Assembly (NCBI GenBank): GCA_001773855.1
Contig: MEXZ01000102.1
Span: 11,958-23,002 of the forward strand
DNA: 11,045 nucleotides
Source: Candidatus Aminicenantes bacterium RBG_13_64_14
Lineage (GTDB): Bacteria > Acidobacteriota > Aminicenantia > Aminicenantales > Saccharicenantaceae
Direction of reading: 5' to 3'
Both the position numbers and the translations under genes were made by a program. The notes beneath the pieces are model-generated. The model worked only from the letters and a program-made list of their open reading frames with translations, had not been told where the DNA came from and did no database searches. Numbering within the stretch: the first letter of the stretch is position 1; each line of letters begins with the position of its first letter. This document shows, in pieces, positions 6,969 to 11,045 of the stretch.

Positions 6969-9827
6969 ATGCCCATACGTTCCCGACTTCTTTGTTCTCT
7001 CAAATCCGGTTTTACCGCGCTCCTCCTCGTCATCGCGATCGCGACGATCCCGTCCGTCGCCGTAGCGGTCCCGTCCGCTGCGGCGGCCAAGATCACGAGC
7101 CCCCGGGAGCAGTTTGGCTTCGCCGTCGGCGACGACTACCAGCTCGTCAACTACAAACAGCTCGTCGCCTACTGGAAGAAGCTCGACGCCGAATCCGACC
7201 GCATGAAGCTCGTTGACATCGGAAAAACGGCCGAGGGCCGGACGATGATCATGGCCATCATCACTTCGCCGGCGAACCACGGACGGCTGGCCCACTACAA
7301 GGGCATCGCGACACGCCTGGCATTGGCTAAGGGCCTGAGCGAGTCCGACGCGCGTCGCCTCTCGGCCGAGGGCAAGGCCGTTGTTTGGATTGACGGCGGG
7401 CTCCACGCGACGGAGATCCTCGGCTCCCAGCAGCTCGTCGAGCTCGTCTGGCGGATGGTCAGCGCGAAAGACGCCGAGACCCTCCGCATCCTCGACGACG
7501 TCATCCTCCTCGCCGTGCCGGCCAACCCCGACGGGCTCGACCTCGTCGCCGACTGGTACATGCGGGAAAAAGAGCCGGCGAAGCGCTTGATGAGCGGCGT
7601 CCCGGTCCTTTACCAGAAATACATCGGTCATGACAACAACCGCGATTTCTACATGAACACCCAGGTCGAGACGAAGGCGATGAGCCGCCAGCTCTACATC
7701 GAGTGGCATCCCCAGATCCTCTACAACCATCACCAGTCCGGGCCGGCCGGGACGGTGCTCTTCGCGCCGCCCTTCCGCGACCCCTTCAACTACGTCTTCG
7801 ACCCGCTCATCCCGGTCGGGCTCGACCTCGTCTCGGCCTCGATGCACAACCGCTTCGTCACCGAGGGCAAGCCCGGGGCGACGATGCGCGCGGGGGCGGG
7901 CTACTCGACCTGGTGGAACGGCGGCCTCAGGAGCACGGGCTACTTCCACAACATCATCGGCATCCTGACCGAGGCCATCGGCAACCCGACGCCCATCAAC
8001 ATCCCCTTCATTCCCGAGCGGCTCCTGCCCAAGCACGACTATCCCTATCCCATCGCGCCGCAGAAGTGGCATTTCCGGCAGTCCGTCGAGTACGCCATCA
8101 CGGCCGACATGGCCATCCTCGACGTGGCTTCCAAGCACAGGGAGGATTTCCTCTACCGGCGCTACTTGATGGGCAAGCACGCCATCGAGCTCGGCAGCAA
8201 AGACTCCTGGACGATCGTGCCGGGAACGATCGCCGATGTCCAGGCAGCGATCGAAAAGGACAGGGGAAGCGCGTCCGGCCAGACGCAGGCGCCCGCCGGC
8301 CGGGGCGGATTCGGCAGGGGAGGGGCCGCGCTCAAGTACTACGAAGGCATTTTCGACAAGGCCAAGCGCGACCCGCGCGGCTACATCATCCCGGCCGGCC
8401 AGGCCGATTTCCTGACCGCGACGAAGTTCGTCAACGCCCTGATCGAAAGCGGGGTCACCGCTCACCGGGCGACGGCCGATTTCGCAGTGGCCGGGAAAAA
8501 CTACCCCAAGGGTTCCTACGTCATCATGACGGCCCAGGCTTTCCGGCCGCATGTGCTGACCATGTTCGAGCCCCAGGACCACCCTAACGACATTCCCTAC
8601 CCGGGCGGCGCTCCACGTCCTCCCTATGACGCTGCCGGATGGACGCTGGCCTACCAAATGGGTATCGCCTTCGACAGGATCCTCGACGGCTTTGACGGGC
8701 CGTTCCTGGCGATCCCGGGCGTCGTCAAGCCGCTGGCGGGAGCGTTCGACGCAAAGGCCGGATCGGCCGGGTTCCTCCTCGACCACCGGGTCAACGATAT
8801 GTTCGTCGCCATCAACCGGCTGCTCAAGGCTGGGGAGGAGGTCTACTGGCTCAAGGCGGGTTTCGAGGAAAACGGCAGGACCTATCCCGCGGGGACGATT
8901 TACGTGCCGGCGAAGGCCGGCGCGGCGGCCCTGCTTCAAAAAACAGCCAGGGATATCGGCCTGAGCGTGGAGAGCGCCGGGAGCGCGCCGAAAGCCGAGG
9001 CCTTCAAGTTGAGGCCGCTCCGCGTCGGGCTGTGGGACAGCTACGGCGGCTCGATGGCCTCGGGCTGGGTCCGCTGGCTGCTCGAGCAGTTCGAGTTTCC
9101 CTTCGAGCTCGTCTTCGCGCCCGCCATCGACGCGGGAAACCTCAACGCCAGATTCGACGTCCTCATCTTCGTCGGCGGCTCGATCCCGCGGCCTCCGGCC
9201 CCGGGCCAGGAAGGAGCGGGAATGCGCAGGGACTTCCAAGCTGCCGCTCCGGCGAACATCCCCGACGTGTATAAAGACAGGATCGGGCGGGTCACGGTCG
9301 ATAAGACGATCCCGAATCTCAAACAGTTCGTCGAGGCCGGCGGAACGATCCTGGCCCTCGATTCGGCCACCGTCCTGGCCGAGCACTTCAAGCTCCCGTT
9401 GACCAACGCCCTGGTCGAGAAAGCCCCCGACGGGACGGACACGCCCCTGCGATCCGAGAAGTTCTATATCCCTGGGTCGGTGCTGTTGGCCCGGATGGAC
9501 AACACGCATCCGCTGGCCCACGGCATGCCCGATACGGTCGACGTCTTCTTCGACAACACGCCCGCGTTCACGCTCCTCCCGGACGCGGCCCTCAAGGGCG
9601 TAAAGGCCGTGGCCTGGTTCGAAGACGGCAAGCTCCTGCGGAGCGGCTGGGCCTGGGGCGAATCGTACTTGCACCGGAGCGTCCAGGTCGCCGAGGCAAC
9701 GATGGGAAAGGGAAAGATCTTCCTCTACGGGCCCGAGATCGCTTTCCGGGGCCAGCCCCACGGTACCTTCAAGCTCCTGTTCAACGGCATTTATTACGGC
9801 CCCGCCGAGACCGTGGTTCTGAAATGA
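6969..9827 (+). CDS. Secreted M14 family zinc carboxypeptidase
   Basis: A 952-residue protein with a Sec signal peptide (basic MPIRSR, hydrophobic core to about residue 32, Ala-rich cleavage region 31-40). The M14 metallopeptidase domain follows. Zinc ligands are His146 and Glu149 in GGLHATE (7404-7415) and probably His254 in YNHHQSG (7728). Asn224-Arg225 in GHDNNRDF match the substrate-carboxylate pair, and Glu335 in GILTEAIGNPT fits the catalytic glutamate. These residues support an active enzyme removing C-terminal residues or trimming peptides outside the cytoplasm. A Gly/Arg-rich linker near 435-455 leads to a middle region. A C-terminal Rossmann-like segment (from about 682, VGLWDSYGG, then DVLIFVGG and FVEAGGTILALDS) resembles the glutamine-amidotransferase-like fold but has no cysteine, so it is probably structural or binding. 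It is far longer than the roughly 300-residue classical M14 domain. It has its own strong promoter and stands alone. Confidence 0.95.
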   Translation: MPIRSRLLCSLKSGFTALLLVIAIATIPSVAVAVPSAAAAKITSPREQFGFAVGDDYQLVNYKQLVAYWKKLDAESDRMKLVDIGKTAEGRTMIMAIITSPANHGRLAHYKGIATRLALAKGLSESDARRLSAEGKAVVWIDGGLHATEILGSQQLVELVWRMVSAKDAETLRILDDVILLAVPANPDGLDLVADWYMREKEPAKRLMSGVPVLYQKYIGHDNNRDFYMNTQVETKAMSRQLYIEWHPQILYNHHQSGPAGTVLFAPPFRDPFNYVFDPLIPVGLDLVSASMHNRFVTEGKPGATMRAGAGYSTWWNGGLRSTGYFHNIIGILTEAIGNPTPINIPFIPERLLPKHDYPYPIAPQKWHFRQSVEYAITADMAILDVASKHREDFLYRRYLMGKHAIELGSKDSWTIVPGTIADVQAAIEKDRGSASGQTQAPAGRGGFGRGGAALKYYEGIFDKAKRDPRGYIIPAGQADFLTATKFVNALIESGVTAHRATADFAVAGKNYPKGSYVIMTAQAFRPHVLTMFEPQDHPNDIPYPGGAPRPPYDAAGWTLAYQMGIAFDRILDGFDGPFLAIPGVVKPLAGAFDAKAGSAGFLLDHRVNDMFVAINRLLKAGEEVYWLKAGFEENGRTYPAGTIYVPAKAGAAALLQKTARDIGLSVESAGSAPKAEAFKLRPLRVGLWDSYGGSMASGWVRWLLEQFEFPFELVFAPAIDAGNLNARFDVLIFVGGSIPRPPAPGQEGAGMRRDFQAAAPANIPDVYKDRIGRVTVDKTIPNLKQFVEAGGTILALDSATVLAEHFKLPLTNALVEKAPDGTDTPLRSEKFYIPGSVLLARMDNTHPLAHGMPDTVDVFFDNTPAFTLLPDAALKGVKAVAWFEDGKLLRSGWAWGESYLHRSVQVAEATMGKGKIFLYGPEIAFRGQPHGTFKLLFNGIYYGPAETVVLK

Positions 9828-9832
9828 AGGAA

Positions 9833-9881
9833 GAGGGGGTCAAACCTACCTTTTGCTGCAAAAGGTAGGTTTGACCCCCTC
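9833..9881. repeat. Perfect 23-bp inverted repeat between convergent genes
   Basis: Arms 9833-9855 and 9859-9881 are exact reverse complements with a 3-base loop (CTG). The left arm begins GAGGGGGTCAAACCTACC and ends TTTTG; the right begins CAAAAGGTAGG. It lies 5 bases after the M14 stop and 7 bases before the end of the convergent TSUP gene. It could stop transcription from both sides, but neither side has a run of T right after the stem. The GGGGTCA-type ends and perfect symmetry also resemble REP-like palindromes spread by RAYT transposases. Copy number in the genome would decide; only one copy is in this window. Confidence 0.9.
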
Positions 9882-9888
9882 CGTCTCG

Positions 9889-10608
9889 TTACAAGAGGGC
9901 CCGGAGGAGGAGGATGGCGCCCATCGCGGCGAGGAAGACGTAAACGAGTTTCACGAAAACAGCGGGCCTCAATTTCCGGTTGACCAATCCGCCGAGGACG
10001 ACGCCGAGGACGATGGCCGGCAGGGAAAAGAGATAAAACCGGAAAACTTCGCCCGTCCACATCCCGGCGAGGCCGTGACCGGCGAGGATCATCAAGCCCG
10101 TCGGCAGAAAGTAGCCTTGAAGATTCGCCCGGAAACGGCCGGGAGGCCATCCCCGGAGCATTCCGTAGGCGACGACTGGCGGCCCATTGGTGTTGTAAGC
10201 GCCTCCGAGGACACCCGCCGTCCAGCCGACCATCCAGGGAACCCAGGCCTTCTCGTTTTTTATCCGGACCGAAGGCCTGGCCAGGCCGAAGAGGCCGTAG
10301 AGCAGGATGAGAACGCCAAGGACGATTTTGAGCGGCTCCTCCGGCAGTCGGGCCAGTCCGTAGACGCCTAGCGGGATGCCCAGCAAAGACGCGACGATGA
10401 GCCTCGCGGCCGCCTTCATGTCGCCCGCCCTCCAGTCTTTCATCAGGATGAGAAGCGAGATCGTCGGCCCCATGAAGGCGACGAGCGGCGTCGCCGTCTT
10501 GAGCCCGATGACCATCGCCAGCAAAGGCATGGCGACGACCGCGTCGCCGAAGCCGAGGGCCGAACGGACGAAGGCTGCCGCTAAGATGACGCCGACGACG
10601 GGGATCAA
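9889..10608 (-). CDS. TauE/SafE (TSUP) family membrane permease
   Basis: A 239-residue, strongly hydrophobic protein with about eight membrane segments in two related halves, as in the TSUP (sulfite exporter TauE/SafE) family. The first half has FVRSALGFGDAVVAMPLLA near residues 13-31; the second has the matching TAGVLGGAYNTNGPPVVAYG near 129-148, including the conserved G-x-x-G-P-P turn. Family members move sulfur-containing or small organic anions; the substrate cannot be read from sequence. Start is TTG at 10608, which overlaps the TGA of the upstream lipoprotein gene; no ATG is available near the N-terminus. A GGAAGG lies about 15 bases upstream, too far for good independent initiation, so translation is probably coupled to the lipoprotein gene. 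A seven-A run precedes the start (see findings). Length is normal for the family. Confidence 0.9.
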   Translation of the reverse strand: MIPVVGVILAAAFVRSALGFGDAVVAMPLLAMVIGLKTATPLVAFMGPTISLLILMKDWRAGDMKAAARLIVASLLGIPLGVYGLARLPEEPLKIVLGVLILLYGLFGLARPSVRIKNEKAWVPWMVGWTAGVLGGAYNTNGPPVVAYGMLRGWPPGRFRANLQGYFLPTGLMILAGHGLAGMWTGEVFRFYLFSLPAIVLGVVLGGLVNRKLRPAVFVKLVYVFLAAMGAILLLRALL

Positions 10609-10904
10609 GTTTTTTTCTTTTTCCTTCCCAGGATGCCGCCGCTCAGGAAGAGGCCCGCGCCGAGGACGAAGCCGAAGTTGTACCAGGTTCCGGTGTTGTG
10701 GACTTCATAGAACCGGATGTTGCGGCTGAAGATCGAAATGACGAATGTCACGGGCGAGATGAAGCCGTGCCAGAGGCCGAAGAAGAACCCCGCCGTCCGG
10801 CCGTCGGCGGCGGCCGTTTTTTCGAGGTCGTTCCGGCCGGGCGCGCAGCCCGCCAGGACGAGCGCCGCAATGATGATCCCCGTCAAGATGATCGAACGTC
10901 TCAT
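10605..10904 (-). CDS. Small lipoprotein with two C-terminal membrane segments
   Basis: A 99-residue protein with basic MRR, a hydrophobic stretch and a lipobox LAGC with Cys20, indicating lipid attachment after signal peptidase II cleavage. After a short polar region come GFFFGLWHGFISPVTFVISIF (39-59), an IRFYEVHNTGTWYNFGF motif (63-79) and a second hydrophobic segment (78-92), then a Lys-rich end. The G-L-W-H-G...E-V-H-N-x-G-x-W-Y-(N/D)-F-G-F pattern recalls a widespread small membrane protein family of unknown function; this is from memory. ATG at 10904 has AGGAGG 6 bases upstream. It overlaps the TSUP gene by 4 bases and the two are probably one transcript, so a partnership is possible but unproven. 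Confidence 0.85.
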   Translation of the reverse strand: MRRSIILTGIIIAALVLAGCAPGRNDLEKTAAADGRTAGFFFGLWHGFISPVTFVISIFSRNIRFYEVHNTGTWYNFGFVLGAGLFLSGGILGRKKKKT

Positions 10905-10910
10905 GCTTGT

Positions 10911-10917
10911 CCTCCTT
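10911..10917 (-). promoter_or_regulatory. Ribosome binding site of the lipoprotein gene
   Basis: Minus-strand AAGGAGG ends 6 bases before the ATG at 10904, close to the ideal motif and spacing. It confirms that this small open frame is a real gene. Confidence 0.8.
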
Positions 10918-10930
10918 GGACGATGGGCGT

Positions 10931-10960
10931 ATTTTAACCTAAATCCAGACGCCTCTCCAA
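10931..10960 (-). promoter_or_regulatory. Possible promoter of the lipoprotein-TSUP pair
   Basis: On the minus strand TAAAAT (10936-10931, 5 of 6 to TATAAT) lies 18 bases after TTGGAG (10960-10955, only 3 of 6 to TTGACA). The position suits the lipoprotein gene, but the -35 match is weak. Confidence 0.35.
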
Positions 10961-10966
10961 TATCAA

Positions 10967-11045
10967 TTAACGCTTGGACTCGGCATCGATTCTCACCGGA
11001 ACGGAGACGCGCCCAAATCGGCCGGGCTTGCGTTTGTGCGGCGAA
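10967..11045 (-). CDS. Possible C-terminal end of an unidentified protein (5' off window)
   Basis: On the minus strand one frame is open from the window edge to TAA at 10969-10967, giving 25 complete codons. The peptide is basic and contains KPGRFGRVSVPVRIDAESKR. The stop lies 62 bases before the lipoprotein start, a normal gene-to-gene distance here. Too short to assign a family, and chance openness over 78 bases in GC-rich DNA is quite possible. Confidence 0.35.
   Translation of the reverse strand, partial: SPHKRKPGRFGRVSVPVRIDAESKR

Noticed and set aside
6396..9761. A 1121-codon open frame on the minus strand, antisense to the M14 peptidase and methyltransferase
   Set aside because: Its composition (runs of R, G, D, E, V) is that of a mirrored GC-rich gene, with no domain motif. 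The plus-strand frames show clear enzyme signatures, promoter and binding site.
10610..10622. T-rich run on the plus strand as a terminator
   Set aside because: No plus-strand gene precedes it and there is no stem next to it; it is the complement of Lys codons at the lipoprotein end.

Overview
The window is a GC-rich (roughly two-thirds GC by eye), densely coded bacterial stretch with canonical Shine-Dalgarno sites, Tat and Sec signal peptides and a lipobox. The protein set (secreted S9 and M14 peptidases, an LVIVD-repeat protein, and DUF362 next to DUF6599) resembles Candidatus Aminicenantes or an Acidobacteria-like lineage. That placement is inferred from family content only. No tRNA, rRNA, CRISPR array, transposase or phage gene was seen.

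Layout. 1-2298 (+): the 3' part of a prolyl-oligopeptidase (S9) gene whose C-terminus carries a short formylglycine-generating-enzyme-like (FGE/SUMF) domain. It meets, tail to tail with 2 bases between stop codons, a minus-strand cluster running 5989->2301. The cluster encodes a DUF6599 exported protein, a Tat-signal DUF362 protein and a 14-repeat LVIVD beta-propeller protein, with gaps of 7 and 31 bases, so it is probably one operon. Diverging from it is an ICMT-type integral membrane methyltransferase (6159-6836, +). Next comes a large secreted M14 zinc carboxypeptidase (6969-9827, +) behind a near-consensus sigma70-type promoter and a strong ribosome binding site. A perfect 23-bp inverted repeat fills the gap to a minus-strand pair: a small lipoprotein (10904-10605) overlapping a TauE/SafE (TSUP) permease (10608-9889). 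The right edge probably holds the last 25 codons of another minus-strand gene.

How it fits together. Most products are predicted to act outside the cytoplasm or in the membrane. The two peptidases fit a peptide-scavenging lifestyle. The DUF6599-DUF362-LVIVD trio has no known joint function and is the best candidate here for an undescribed exported system. No defence, phage or biosynthetic system was recognised. The most unusual structural points are the S9-FGE fusion without the FGE cysteine pair, the 14 blades (suggesting two seven-bladed propellers), the 49-base perfect palindrome, and a run of seven A at the lipoprotein/permease overlap where a -1 shift would fuse the two proteins.
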